Part shown: piece after piece, positions 33,476 to 41,921 of the stretch
Position numbering within the stretch: the stretch's first letter is position 1
Layout of the letters: every line of letters begins with the position of its first letter
NCBI RefSeq assembly: GCF_025517535.1
Contig: NZ_JAOPKC010000001.1
Coordinates: 434,001-498,000 of the forward strand
Length of the DNA stretch: 64,000 nt
Direction of reading: 5' to 3'
From: Halapricum hydrolyticum
GTDB taxonomy: Archaea > Halobacteriota > Halobacteria > Halobacteriales > Haloarculaceae
Notes under the pieces: generated by a model
Told to the model about the DNA's origin: nothing
What the model saw: only the letters and a program-made list of their open reading frames with translations
Database searches by the model: none
Translations under genes and position numbers: made by a program

Positions 33476-33570
33476 TACTACCGGCTGTAACTTTTCGAAA
33501 TGATTCGGCACGATGTCGTGCCGAGTATCTTTACGAACTTACAGCCGGCAGTATGATACTGCCGGTAGTT
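33474..33570. repeat. Large imperfect palindrome behind uppS
   Basis: The arms 33474-33512 and 33515-33556 are mutually complementary with mismatches around the perfect centre CGGCACGA-TG-TCGTGCCG (33506-33523). A second perfect palindrome follows: CCGGCAGTAT-G-ATACTGCCGG (33545-33565). A ~30-bp part recurs in the tyrS leader (9509-9538). It may be a terminator for uppS or a non-coding mobile repeat. Confidence 0.65.
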
Positions 33571-33649
33571 GCTACATCCGGCAAACGAAAACTCGCGTCG
33601 CTGAGGCAGTCTCGTGCAGTCGATCCAGGACAGGAGCACGAAACGACGA

Positions 33650-33916
33650 TCAGGGCAGCAAGCGCTGCTGGACGGCCTCTACCGACTGATTCCACAGTGA
33701 CGTGGCCGTGGTGGAAACGTCAAACAGGCGCTCCAAACGGTCGCGGTCGGCCGGTCGACGCGTGATCTCGGTGCTGCAGTCGGGACACTCGTAGACGTCT
33801 GTCGACGCTTCGCGACGCACTTCCCAGTCGCCGTCAGGCGGACTCTGGTGGCTACACTCCGAACATATCAGTACTGCCTTCCGCGGTCGGTCTCGTTCGC
33901 TGGAGGGCGAAGTCAT
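33650..33916 (-). CDS. 88-aa zinc-ribbon protein
   Basis: MTSPSSERDRPRKAVLICSE opens the likely product (ATG 33916). Two CxxC pairs (LICSEC and YECPDC) about 33 residues apart make a zinc ribbon, and the C-terminal third is helical. Such short ribbon proteins are frequent and poorly studied in haloarchaea; it resembles DUF8106-type entries. It is the only gene I support in 33476-34386. Confidence 0.65.
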   Translation of the reverse strand: MTSPSSERDRPRKAVLICSECSHQSPPDGDWEVRREASTDVYECPDCSTEITRRPADRDRLERLFDVSTTATSLWNQSVEAVQQRLLP

Positions 33917-34386
33917 GCGCGACGGTTCTCCCTGCGCAGGCATAAATTGCGCGATTTCGAAAGGGAATAAAATTGATGATTGACCATGATATGAGATTGA
34001 GTATCGTGGTAACCGCCTCAATTAGTCTGTGAAACGGCCATGACGATCGATAGAGCCCTGGCAATCGCTACGTGAGATTTGACACGTTGTCTGACGACGG
34101 CTCGTACTGATACGAGCGAGTGTAAACACACCGCCGTTTCAGTTGACGTCAACGACCGCAGGGTCAAATCGCTCGGCGGTCCGAGACCCCCGCGATCACG
34201 AAGGGATGTGATTTTCGGACGACTCCTGGACATCTGCCTCGCAATTCCGTGAACAGGACTGGGCCGGCCACACCACTGTTGCAAGTGAACACGAGAACTC
34301 ATCACACACTGGTGATTTCACTTGCAAGGGTGGTGTGTCTACTGACGGAACTGGTCGAGTGCCTCGGGACTGGACCCCGAGGCGGT
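33917..34386. other. 470-bp non-coding stretch downstream of orc1/cdc6
   Basis: No protein gene is supported here. It holds the inverted origin-box pair (34269-34338), the solo IS-end hairpin (34361-34390) and an A+T-rich part around 33940-34000. Confidence 0.6.
34269..34338. repeat. Inverted pair of origin-box-like repeats R1/R2
   Basis: R1 at 34269-34289 (core ACCACTGTTGCAAGTGAA) and R2 at 34316-34338 in opposite orientation (TTTCACTTGCAAGGGTGGTG core) are spaced 26 bp apart, ~50-120 bp beyond the orc1/cdc6 stop. Together with R3-R5 upstream of the gene they define a consensus ACACCACxGTTGCAAGTGAA. Confidence 0.75.
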
Positions 34387-34390
34387 TCAC
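34361..34390. repeat. Solo IS200/IS605 end hairpin at the 3' end of orc1/cdc6
   Basis: CCTCGGG (34362-34368) pairs with CCCCGAGG (34375-34382), with flanks GCGGTTCAC and GAGTGCC. Read on the minus strand it combines the outer flank of one end of the IS at 11.35 kb (GTGAACCGCCTCGGGGTC) with that of the other (CCGAGGCACTCG-CC). It may serve as terminator for orc1/cdc6. Confidence 0.6.
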
Positions 34391-35613
34391 GTAACGTTGT
34401 TCATCGAGGCGATCTCTCGGATCGTTTCTATTTCGTTATCGAGTCGGAGTACGTCGGACATCGCCTCGATCGCACTCGCAAACGGCACGTCCAGCTCGTA
34501 GCTGTAGTAGTTGCCGCGGGAGCCACTTCGGTTCTCGTATGCGGAGAGGATTCCGAGCATGCGGAGGTCAGACAGGTGATTGTGTACGGATCGTTGGGCG
34601 AGCGTGTCGATCCCGGAGGAATCACAGAGCGCAGCGTACTCCTCGTAGATCTCGCGAATGCGGCAGGGCGTCTCTTGCCTGGCAGCTTTCGAGATGACGG
34701 CCAGCAGTACGAGACGGCCGTGCGTCGTCAGTTCCCGCATCCCCTCCTCGACGCGTTCCTGTTCGAGACGAGAGCGTGCCGCCTCGACGTGGTCACGCTC
34801 GATGAGGTCTGCTTCACGGTTTTCAGCGATCTCGCCGGCCAGTCGAAGTAGATCGAGCGCCTGACGGGCGCTTCCGCTATCGCGAGCAGCGAGAGCCGCA
34901 CAGAAGTTCAGCACGCCCTGTTCGATGGCACCTTCGGTGATCGCGATGTCAGCGCGGGATTCGAGAATGTTTTCCAGTTCCGGTGCGTCGTACGGCGGGA
35001 ACTGCAATTCTCGTTCACAGAGGGTGTCCTGGACGCGCGGATCCAGCTGATCGCGGAATTTGAAATCGTTACTGATCCCGATGACACCGACTTTCGTCGC
35101 GTCGAGCTTGTCGTTTGCCCGCGCCCGGGGGAGCTCGTACAGTAACTCGTCCCGGTCGCCGATCGAGTCGACCTCGTCCAGGACGATCAGGATCGTGCCG
35201 CCGATCGCCTCAAGTTCCTCGTATAACTTTTTGAAGACAGTTTGCTGGGGATAGCCGGTCGAACTGATCTCACCACCAGTCGGTCGGAGTTCGTTTACGA
35301 GTTCGATGGCGACCTGATAAGAGGAGTTCAGGGTTTTGCAGTTCAACGAGATGACCGAGAGGTCGACGTCGTCGTAGTCTTCGACGTCCGCTTTCAGCCT
35401 CTCAAGAAGGTAGTCAGTGACGGCAGTTTTCCCGACGCCAGTGTTTCCGTAGAGGAAGATGTTGTTCGGCTCCCAGCCGTCGACGACAGGCTGGAGCGCG
35501 TCCATGTACTGCTCTATCTCCTCGTCTCGCTCCGCGATCTGGTCAGGTTGATAGGATTCCCCGAGAGCATCTTTGTTGCGGAAGATGTTCTGTTTCCGCA
35601 CGAATCGACGCAT
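34387..35613 (-). CDS. cdc6: Orc1/Cdc6 replication initiator
   Basis: This 408-aa AAA+ initiator binds origin repeats and loads MCM. Walker A is GNTGVGKTA (residues 56-64), and Walker B is LIVLDEVDS with D146-E147. Sensor 1 falls in VGVIGISNDFKFRDQLDPRV, and the C-terminal winged helix is ~310-400 (HNHLSDLRMLGIL). TTATATGTGC at ~35633-35642 on the minus strand is the TATA box, giving a leaderless mRNA. The gene is bracketed by five copies of an inverted-repeat family, as expected for an initiator with its own cognate origin. Confidence 0.93.
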   Translation of the reverse strand: MRRFVRKQNIFRNKDALGESYQPDQIAERDEEIEQYMDALQPVVDGWEPNNIFLYGNTGVGKTAVTDYLLERLKADVEDYDDVDLSVISLNCKTLNSSYQVAIELVNELRPTGGEISSTGYPQQTVFKKLYEELEAIGGTILIVLDEVDSIGDRDELLYELPRARANDKLDATKVGVIGISNDFKFRDQLDPRVQDTLCERELQFPPYDAPELENILESRADIAITEGAIEQGVLNFCAALAARDSGSARQALDLLRLAGEIAENREADLIERDHVEAARSRLEQERVEEGMRELTTHGRLVLLAVISKAARQETPCRIREIYEEYAALCDSSGIDTLAQRSVHNHLSDLRMLGILSAYENRSGSRGNYYSYELDVPFASAIEAMSDVLRLDNEIETIREIASMNNVT

Positions 35614-35651
35614 GACTCCGCCTTTTCGTGTCGCACATATAAGCCCACTCT

Positions 35652-35671
35652 CACATCCGTTTCAAGTGAAA
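35652..35671 (+). repeat. Origin-box-like repeat R3 (degenerate)
   Basis: CACATCCGTTTCAAGTGAAA, same orientation as R1 and R4; two bases shorter in the middle than the other copies. It is 16 bp upstream of the orc1/cdc6 TATA region, so it may also autoregulate the gene. Confidence 0.55.
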
Positions 35672-35880
35672 GGGCAGGGACACCACTGCTCCACAGAGAG
35701 ACCACACCTCTACAACACCCCACCATATTATTAGCAACCACGACTCCGCAGCGGTACATCCCACTCTTACAGAAATACAGGAGAAAGCCCACGACTTTAC
35801 TCGCGGGATGAATCCGTCACGATGTGCCACTACTTCGCAGACAGCTCCCGCTTCGCAGACGTGCCGCCGTCCTACAGACA

Positions 35881-35902
35881 CACACCACCGTTGCAAGTGA
35901 AA
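35881..35902 (+). repeat. Origin-box-like repeat R4
   Basis: CACACCACCGTTGCAAGTGA then AA; the best match to the family consensus. It is paired with R5 in inverted orientation ~180 bp away across an A+T-rich island. Confidence 0.75.
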
Positions 35903-36080
35903 CACTAGCCGGAGTGTCGTGATCAGAGCGACAGTCCGTGATTTCAACTAAAGCGTTTACATTTTTGGTCCGATACATATGTCGGAACCTCCGTTGTACA
36001 TGGGTGCTCCGAGCCCATGTCGGCACATCGCTCTCCTTCGACTGGCCCTGGCTTCTCTCTCCCCCTCTTCGATATCCCAG

Positions 36081-36105
36081 CTTCACTTGCAACAGCGGTG
36101 TGTGT
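36081..36105 (-). repeat. Origin-box-like repeat R5 (inverted)
   Basis: CTTCACTTGCAACAGCGGTG then TGTGT, the reverse complement of the R4 consensus apart from two bases. R4 and R5 face each other, as origin recognition boxes do on either side of an unwinding element. Confidence 0.72.
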
Positions 36106-36360
36106 CTGTCTGACATCAGTACACCGATCGGGCGTATCACAAGAGACGCCGGGCGCGTTGCGGTCGGCTGCGGGCCCTCAGCAGACGTCCGCCCGTCGCG
36201 AAACGAGTAATAGTGGTCGGTGTGACGACTCACCGGTAGACCGACTGCGTCCTGACGCAGGGTGTGACGGATCACTTCGTGCGTCCCGATAGGCGGGTGG
36301 TAGCTCGGAATCCTGGTCGTCCAGTGGGAGTCAGTCCGGAAAGAGCTAGCAACGATCACG

Positions 36361-37125
36361 GTGAGCGCAGCCAGCGAGGTGAACATTTTTCATGCTGCCG
36401 TGGGAGACCCGGACGTGAACTGGAAGCGCTGGCTCCGCAATAGCTTCGTCACCGGCTTGATCCTGGTTGCCCCGCTGATCGTCACGCTGGTGGCACTGCG
36501 GTTCGCACTCGGGTGGTTGACGGGCTTCGTAGAGCCGGTCGTCTCGGCGACAGATCTCGCGCGATTCACCGGCGAGATCGAGTTTCTGGCGCGACTGCTC
36601 GCGGTGCTAATCATGCTCGCGCTGATCGGGTTCGTCGGGTTTCTGGCCCAGTGGGGGATTGCCAGTCGCCTCTTCGGCAGTCTCGATCGCGTCATCGGCT
36701 TCATACCGATGGTTCGGGTGATCTACACCGGTGTCCAGGGCGTTGCTAACTCGCTGGTCGAGCCGACCGATCGCTACGAGAGCGTCGTGCTCGTGGAATA
36801 TCCCCGGGACAACGTCTACGCGCTCGGATTCGTCACTGCCGAGAGCCCGGAACCTGTCCAGACAGCAATCGGGGAAGCCTACAACGTGTACCTGCCCAAC
36901 AGTCCGAACCCAACGAACGGTCACCTCGCGCTCGTCCCCGAGTCCGAAGTCCACGAACTCGACATTTCGGTCCGACGGGGGATCCGGCTGATGGTCACGA
37001 CCGGCATCGCCGAGACGAAAGACGAACTCGAGGCACTCGACGCGGACATCAGCGACGCCGTCGAGACGGCGACGACAGGGGGTAAAGCCTCCGAAGCGAC
37101 AGCAGACGAAGCGTCCGAAAAGTGA
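36361..37125 (+). CDS. DUF502 membrane protein
   Basis: This 254-aa protein has two clear membrane segments (residues ~28-50 and ~77-100), GFVGFLAQWGIASRLFGSLDRVIGFIPMVRVIYTGVQ and VVLVEYPRDNVYALGFVT. Those sequences are the hallmark of the DUF502 family, found in bacteria and archaea without an established function. The C-terminus is acidic and disordered. GTG 36361 is the longest start; a second GTG at 36415 (VNWKRWLRNSF) fits the family length and lies ~25 nt after a TATA-like ATTTTTCA, so it may be the real one. Confidence 0.85.
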   Translation: MSAASEVNIFHAAVGDPDVNWKRWLRNSFVTGLILVAPLIVTLVALRFALGWLTGFVEPVVSATDLARFTGEIEFLARLLAVLIMLALIGFVGFLAQWGIASRLFGSLDRVIGFIPMVRVIYTGVQGVANSLVEPTDRYESVVLVEYPRDNVYALGFVTAESPEPVQTAIGEAYNVYLPNSPNPTNGHLALVPESEVHELDISVRRGIRLMVTTGIAETKDELEALDADISDAVETATTGGKASEATADEASEK

Positions 37126-37878
37126 TTACAGGTACGCCGCGTCCCAGCGGGTGGGCTTGCGGCTATTGCCGCAGTTGTCACATTCGATCCGTCCCATCGC
37201 GTCCATCGCGTTCGCGAGCTGTTCACAGCTTCCACAGTAGTACCCGTAGCGCTCGCCTCGGTTCTGATCTGCATAGACCGGGTAGAACGGGCCCAGCGAC
37301 CCTCTCTCGGCGTCGTCGCGATCGACGTAGACCGTCTCTCCGGCCGGCGTTTCACAGACCGTGAGTCCCGACGGCTCCTCGATGTAGATGTTCTCGACGT
37401 GCGTGCGACTGGCGATCTCGACATCCCGACGGCCGACCTGCTGGAACCCCAGACGCTCGAAAAAGCTGTTGCCCTCGCTGTTTTCCGCGAGCACTCGACC
37501 CTGAATCGTGCTCGCACCCTGTTTGCGAAGGCGATCACGCGTGGCCTCGAACAGGTCCATACCGATCCCTTCCCCGCGATAGGACGGGTCGACGTGCAGC
37601 CACAGCAACATCGCCTTCTGCTGGGCCCCGGAGTCTTCGAAGACGACCGCGTCTTCGAGCGTGCTTTCCGAGAAGCCGACGACCTGTCCATCGCGGTCGG
37701 CGACGAGCAAGAGTCGGTCCTCGTCGTTCAATCGCTCACAGAGGTTGTCTTCGGTGTACCATTCTTCGATCGCGCTGGTGATGGCTTGCGGACTCAACGA
37801 GTAGGACGTCTGTAGCGACCGACGGGCGATATCCCGGATCGCCGGTCGGTCTGCAGGCGTCGCAGGCCGGACATTCAT
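37126..37878 (-). CDS. GNAT acetyltransferase with C-terminal zinc ribbon
   Basis: This 250-aa protein has a GNAT domain at residues 1-155. The acetyl-CoA-binding loop is LHVDPSYRGEGIGMDLFEA and FFERLGFQQVGRR closes the fold. A linker and a C-terminal ribbon (YYCGSCEQLANAM and IECDNCGN) follow. I start at MNVRPATPADRPAIRDI (37878). The substrate is unknown; N-terminal or small-molecule acetylation are both possible. It converges with the DUF502 gene. Confidence 0.82.
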   Translation of the reverse strand: MNVRPATPADRPAIRDIARRSLQTSYSLSPQAITSAIEEWYTEDNLCERLNDEDRLLLVADRDGQVVGFSESTLEDAVVFEDSGAQQKAMLLWLHVDPSYRGEGIGMDLFEATRDRLRKQGASTIQGRVLAENSEGNSFFERLGFQQVGRRDVEIASRTHVENIYIEEPSGLTVCETPAGETVYVDRDDAERGSLGPFYPVYADQNRGERYGYYCGSCEQLANAMDAMGRIECDNCGNSRKPTRWDAAYL

Positions 37879-38035
37879 GCTGGGGTATTCGCTCTCATTC
37901 GTTAAAAAGACAGCCGCTCGTGCGAATTCTGCGCTCGAGACGCGGAACGCCATAAGAGTGTCGTAACGCTAAAGAGTCAAACAGACCTTTTTGTATGTAA
38001 CATGAACAACGAACGTCCTGTCGGGAGGTGGTCCT

Positions 38036-38755
38036 GTGGGTGTCGAGATTAAGGAGTCGCCGGTGACGGACGCCGAATTCGAGGCGATGAAGGAGTTCGT
38101 CCGCGACTACCTTACGGCCAGTGTCGAGACCGAAGACGAGGGTGGGCGCATGCGGTGGTATCCCTGGCACTCGGCGGAATATCGGTTCAATCACATCATG
38201 AACGTCGTTGATCTCGCCGGAGAGATCGCCCGAAAGGAAGGGGCGAACATCGACGTGACACGGGTGGCGGCGCTGTTTCACGATGTCGCCAAGCTCGAAG
38301 CCGAGCAGGATCGTCACGCCGAAGCCGGCGCGAAGATCGCCAAGGAGTATCTGACGACGCACGGGGACTATCCCCCGTCGTTCGTCGAGCAGGTCGTGAG
38401 CGCGGTCCGCGACCACTCTTACCAGGGCAAGGTGACGGACCTGCCCCTGGAGACGCAGTGTCTCATCGAGGCGGACATCCTCGACAAGATCGGTGCCAAC
38501 GGTGCGACGCTGCTGCTGTTGCGGATGGGATATGAATCCCGGACGCACATGGACGCCGCGGAGATGGTCGGGCGCGTCCTCGAACGCGGTCGGGACGCCC
38601 GCGACCGCATCCACAGCGACGCCGCAGAGAGCGTCGCCCACCGCCGGATCAAGCGCGTGAAGTGGCTCAAGGAGTGGCTCGAAGCCGAGGTCGCGAACAT
38701 GGACGACGAGAGCGACTTCCAGGGAGCCGACGAACCCGACTCGGCAAAGCGGTAG
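38036..38755 (+). CDS. HD-domain metal-dependent phosphohydrolase
   Basis: This 239-aa protein carries the HD superfamily metal site: H53 (RFNHIMNVVDLA), H82-D83 (ALFHDVAK) and a later aspartate in EADILDKIGANG. It starts at GTG 38036, after GGGAGGTGG. HD proteins hydrolyse nucleotides or phosphoesters; the substrate cannot be deduced. The C-terminal ~35 residues are acidic. Confidence 0.85.
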   Translation: MGVEIKESPVTDAEFEAMKEFVRDYLTASVETEDEGGRMRWYPWHSAEYRFNHIMNVVDLAGEIARKEGANIDVTRVAALFHDVAKLEAEQDRHAEAGAKIAKEYLTTHGDYPPSFVEQVVSAVRDHSYQGKVTDLPLETQCLIEADILDKIGANGATLLLLRMGYESRTHMDAAEMVGRVLERGRDARDRIHSDAAESVAHRRIKRVKWLKEWLEAEVANMDDESDFQGADEPDSAKR

Positions 38756-38797
38756 CCGCAGTCGCGGCCGGCCGCCGGAATACCCGACGCGATCCGA

Positions 38798-39481
38798 TCA
38801 GAGCAGCGTGCTCGCGGCGTCGAAAACGAACAGGACGCCGAAGCCAGCGAACGCGATCGCGCTGAGCGTGGCAACTGCCGGGGCGAACCGGTCGACGCGC
38901 TCGCGGCCGGCGACCAGCGCTGCCGGGAACGAGACAATCCAGACGACGATCCCAGCAAAGAGTCCGGCGATCAAAAGCGGGGTACCAGTCCGGACGATCA
39001 GGTGTCCGGCCAGGGGCGACTCGGGCGACAGCGCCGTCGCGAGCACGTCGATCCGCCCCGAATCGAGCAGGCCGACGCCCACGGTCAGCCAGAAGACGAT
39101 CTGATAGGGGTTCGTGATCGCGAGCGTGAACGCCTTCAGGAAGCCGTGCCCGTTCGTCGCTGCCCCCTCGCTCTGGAAGGTTACAGAGAGGTCGCGGACG
39201 GCGTCGTACGCGAAATACCACAACAGCAGTCCGCCGATCCCGACCATCACACCCCTGAGCGTGGGCGATCGCTGGACGATCGTCACGGCACCGAGCAGGG
39301 ACAGTGCCAGAAAGCACGCGTCGGCGACCATCGCGCCGAGTCCGGCGGTAAAGCCCGCTCGCCACCCCCGGACGACGCTCTCTTCTGCGATGACCGCGTT
39401 CATCGGCCCCGGCGGCGCGGCTAGCGCGAGCCCGAAGACGACGCCCGCGCCCGCGGTTGCGACGACCTCGAAGAGACTCAT
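38798..39481 (-). CDS. LysE-family exporter
   Basis: This 227-aa protein has six predicted spans. The N-terminal GLALAAPPGPMNAVIAEESVVRGWRAGFTAGLGAM is the LysE/RhtB signature (the PPGPxxA motif). Such proteins export amino acids or similar solutes. The mid-loop NPYQIVFWLTVGVG is also typical. The substrate is not predictable. Confidence 0.88.
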   Translation of the reverse strand: MSLFEVVATAGAGVVFGLALAAPPGPMNAVIAEESVVRGWRAGFTAGLGAMVADACFLALSLLGAVTIVQRSPTLRGVMVGIGGLLLWYFAYDAVRDLSVTFQSEGAATNGHGFLKAFTLAITNPYQIVFWLTVGVGLLDSGRIDVLATALSPESPLAGHLIVRTGTPLLIAGLFAGIVVWIVSFPAALVAGRERVDRFAPAVATLSAIAFAGFGVLFVFDAASTLL

Positions 39482-39577
39482 CGACGGTCGTTCGTCGCTG
39501 GCGCTGAAAAGCCCGACGAGTTCGTCGCCAGCGATCCACCCGGGCCGACAATGCAGAAGCGCGCAATACTGCCCGAG

Positions 39578-40102
39578 CTACCCGTTAGACATCGACCGGA
39601 CGAACGCCCTTCTGAGGACAGTCAGCATAACGTATGGCTCGTACTTCTGGGTTCCGCAGTGCTCACAGGGAGCCATCTCGCCGGCGATGGCATCAATGTC
39701 CGCACCGTACTCGTCCGCTAGCTGGTCGAGGATCGCGGCGACCCCCGGCTGTATCGACTCGACCATCCGTTCGATGTCGGCCTCCCTGTCGTCCGGCAGC
39801 GCATACGAGAGGACGATCGTATTGGCCTCGTAGAACTTCTTCGTCCCGCCACGGCCCTCTTCGAGCCGTGCGATCTCGACCAGCCCGGCATCTCTGAGTT
39901 CGTTGACGTGATGGCGCACCGTGTTCTCGGTTCGATCGTATCCCCGTTCGGTCAGCGATTCGTGAAGCTGATCGATCGACATCGCCTGCTCGGCGAGCAT
40001 GTCGAGAATCATCGCCCGGAGCGGTTCTTCGACGGCCCGAGAAACGTCCGTATCCCGGACGACGATGTCGTCGATCGTTACTTCGGACGCGAATTCAGCC
40101 AT
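39578..40102 (-). CDS. Winged-helix regulator with C-terminal Cys-His motif, divergent from nirK
   Basis: This 174-aa ArsR-like protein has a winged helix at residues ~22-85 (SIDQLHESLTERGYDRTENTVRHHVNELRDAGLVEI) and a helical tail ending with APCEHCGTQKYEPYVM, a likely metal- or redox-sensing CxxC. An ATTTATTC element ~25 nt upstream on the minus strand suggests a leaderless promoter. It is divergent from the copper nitrite reductase gene across a 167-bp spacer. It may respond to copper or redox and regulate nirK; that is inferred from position. Confidence 0.82.
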   Translation of the reverse strand: MAEFASEVTIDDIVVRDTDVSRAVEEPLRAMILDMLAEQAMSIDQLHESLTERGYDRTENTVRHHVNELRDAGLVEIARLEEGRGGTKKFYEANTIVLSYALPDDREADIERMVESIQPGVAAILDQLADEYGADIDAIAGEMAPCEHCGTQKYEPYVMLTVLRRAFVRSMSNG

Positions 40103-40218
40103 TATCGGAAGTTGCGCGCCCGAGAATAAATGCCGTCGGGTCTCGTGCTGTCGGCTATTCGAGACCTACCGTATATTGACACCAGTATCCCTGGCATGGT
40201 GAGTGTGAACGACCATCA

Positions 40219-40230
40219 CGAATATATTCG
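40219..40230. promoter_or_regulatory. CGAA-TATA-TTCG palindrome upstream of nirK
   Basis: An exact CGAA-N4-TTCG dyad ending 39 nt before the nirK ATG. The same form and a comparable spacing recur at 41848, 42936, 43680, 52350 and 52411. I recall this motif as linked to the NarO-type regulation of haloarchaeal denitrification genes. Confidence 0.75.
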
Positions 40231-40269
40231 CAGTGAAGTGTATGCGTGCGAGACCGTCTAGGTCGACCG

Positions 40270-41343
40270 ATGACAACCGTACCCGAGATTACCCGTCGTC
40301 GGGTCTTGCAGGCGCTCGGAGTCGGTGCAGCAGGTTCGCTCGCCGGGTGTGCGACACTCTCGGACGACGGACCCGCGACGCCGACAGAACCCTCTGTGGA
40401 CGACCCGCAGTCGCCCGACATCGACCGCATCGCGGCCGACCCGACCGAGGTGCCAGACCCCATTGATCGCTCGTCGCCGGCGACCGTCGAGGTCGAACTG
40501 GAAACGCGAGAACTCGTCGCCGAGATCGAGCCGGACGTGACTTACACTGCCATGACCTTCGACGGCCGGATTCCCGGGCCGTTGATCCGCGTCCGCCGGG
40601 GGGACACGGTCGATCTCACGATCACCAGTCACGAGGACAACCTCATGCCGCACAACATCGACCTGCACGCGGTGCGCGGGCCCGGCGGCGGGGCAGCGGC
40701 GTCGATGGTCGCCCCCGGCGAGACCGAACGGTTCCGATTCAAAGCCACCTATCCCGGCGCGTTCATCTACCACTGTGCCGTGCCGGATCTGGATTACCAC
40801 ATCTCCTCGGGAATGTTCGGGTTGATCCTCGTCGAACCGCAGGACGGCCTCCCGGCGGTCGATCACGAGTTCTACTTCGGTCAGCACGAACTGTACACGA
40901 CCGGCAACGCCGGTCAGGCGGGTCACCACGACTTCGACATGGACGCGATGGCGGACGAAAACCCGACGTACGTCCTCGCAAACGGCGAGAAATACGCGAT
41001 TACCGAGGACGGCTACGGTCCCGTATCCGTCGACGTCGGTGACACGGCGCGAGTCTTCTTCGTCAACGGTGGGCCGAACCTCACGTCGAGTTTCCATCCG
41101 ATCGGCAGCGTCTGGGACGCGGTCCGTCCGCAGGGTGCGATCGGCGCACAGCCCCAGCAAAACGTCCAGACGACGCCGGTCATGCCCGGTTCGAGCGCGA
41201 TTACGACGCTCCAGTTCTCGGTTCCGGGGCCGGTGAAACTCGTCGATCACGCGCTCTCGCGAGTCGCGCGCAAGGGGTTTTCGGCGGTCATCGAAGCCGA
41301 CGGCGAGCCCCGGCTGGATATTTTCGATCCGGACCCGGCATGA
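40270..41343 (+). CDS. nirK: Copper nitrite reductase NirK
   Basis: This 357-aa exported enzyme reduces nitrite to NO. A Tat signal with lipobox precedes the mature domain (TRRRVLQALGVGAAG, C27). All copper ligands are visible: type 1 H128, C169, H177 and M182 (MPHNID, YHCAV, YHISSGMFG); type 2 H133, H168 and H327. The catalytic pair is D131 and H276 (SSFHPIGSVWD). I start at MTTVPEITRRR (40270) rather than eight residues upstream. A CGAA-N4-TTCG dyad is ~40 nt upstream. The probable electron donor, halocyanin, is encoded convergently next door. Confidence 0.95.
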   Translation: MTTVPEITRRRVLQALGVGAAGSLAGCATLSDDGPATPTEPSVDDPQSPDIDRIAADPTEVPDPIDRSSPATVEVELETRELVAEIEPDVTYTAMTFDGRIPGPLIRVRRGDTVDLTITSHEDNLMPHNIDLHAVRGPGGGAAASMVAPGETERFRFKATYPGAFIYHCAVPDLDYHISSGMFGLILVEPQDGLPAVDHEFYFGQHELYTTGNAGQAGHHDFDMDAMADENPTYVLANGEKYAITEDGYGPVSVDVGDTARVFFVNGGPNLTSSFHPIGSVWDAVRPQGAIGAQPQQNVQTTPVMPGSSAITTLQFSVPGPVKLVDHALSRVARKGFSAVIEADGEPRLDIFDPDPA

Positions 41344-41373
41344 TCGACAGCCAGGCCAGCGACTGGCGGAGCG

Positions 41374-41808
41374 TTACTCTACGGTGACAGTTCCGACCAT
41401 ACTCGCGGCGTGTGGAACGCACACGTAGGTGTACTCGCCGGGTTCGTCGAACGTGTGCTCGAACGTCTCGCCGCTCGGCACCGTTTCGTACGGATCGCCG
41501 TCCTGCTGCATCGTCCCGAACCCGGTCGCATCGCCAGGGATCGAGATCCGATCGTGCATAGCCGGCCATGCACTGACGTTGTGGCTATCGCTCTCGAACG
41601 TCCAGGTGATCGTCTCGCCGACGGAAACTGTGATGTCGGTCGGCTCGAAGGCGAGCGATCCGTTCGGGCCGACGACCACAGTGGTGTCGTCTTCATCGGG
41701 CTGTGAACTCCTGTCGTCGGTGCTGCAACCCGCGAGCGCGACACTCACGCCTCCGCCGGTAGCAGCCAGTACAGCGCGTCGACTGAGCAGAGTCCGTTTC
41801 TCAGGCAT
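41374..41808 (-). CDS. hcp: Halocyanin (blue copper lipoprotein)
   Basis: This 144-aa lipoprotein has a Tat/lipobox signal (SRRAVLAATGGGVSVALAGC, Cys28) and a plastocyanin fold. Its type 1 copper ligands are H76 (SDSHNVSAW), C130, H133 and M137 (YVCVPHAASMVG). Halocyanins carry electrons on the outer face of the membrane; its place beside nirK, with the same kind of upstream dyad, makes it the likely donor to NirK. Confidence 0.92.
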   Translation of the reverse strand: MPEKRTLLSRRAVLAATGGGVSVALAGCSTDDRSSQPDEDDTTVVVGPNGSLAFEPTDITVSVGETITWTFESDSHNVSAWPAMHDRISIPGDATGFGTMQQDGDPYETVPSGETFEHTFDEPGEYTYVCVPHAASMVGTVTVE

Positions 41809-41847
41809 CGAGACGAACGAACGTCCCGACAGAGAAAGCGTTTGAGG

Positions 41848-41859
41848 CGAATATATGCG
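41848..41859. promoter_or_regulatory. CGAA-N4-TTCG-like dyad upstream of halocyanin
   Basis: On the minus strand CGCATATATTCG (one mismatch in the left half), 40 nt from the start codon at 41808. Same position as the nirK dyad. Confidence 0.6.
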
Positions 41860-41921
41860 ACAGACGGTTCGTCGTAACAGTCGTCTGTGCGTGCAACCGC
41901 CCCGGAGATGTTCGGAAGCAG

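Larger units (their letters stand above)
35614..36360. other. Predicted replication origin (747-bp non-coding region upstream of orc1/cdc6)
   Basis: No protein gene is supported. It carries origin-box-like repeats R3 (35652-35671, degenerate, with a half-site ACACCACTG at ~35680), R4 (35881-35902) and R5 (36081-36105, opposite strand). A+T-rich islands lie at ~35722-35740 and 35938-35985, the latter between the inverted R4/R5 pair and suited to unwinding. A short hairpin CATGGG/CCCATG is at ~35999-36019. A decayed IS-end palindrome (CCCACGAC...CGCGGG) lies at ~35788-35810. Confidence 0.7.
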
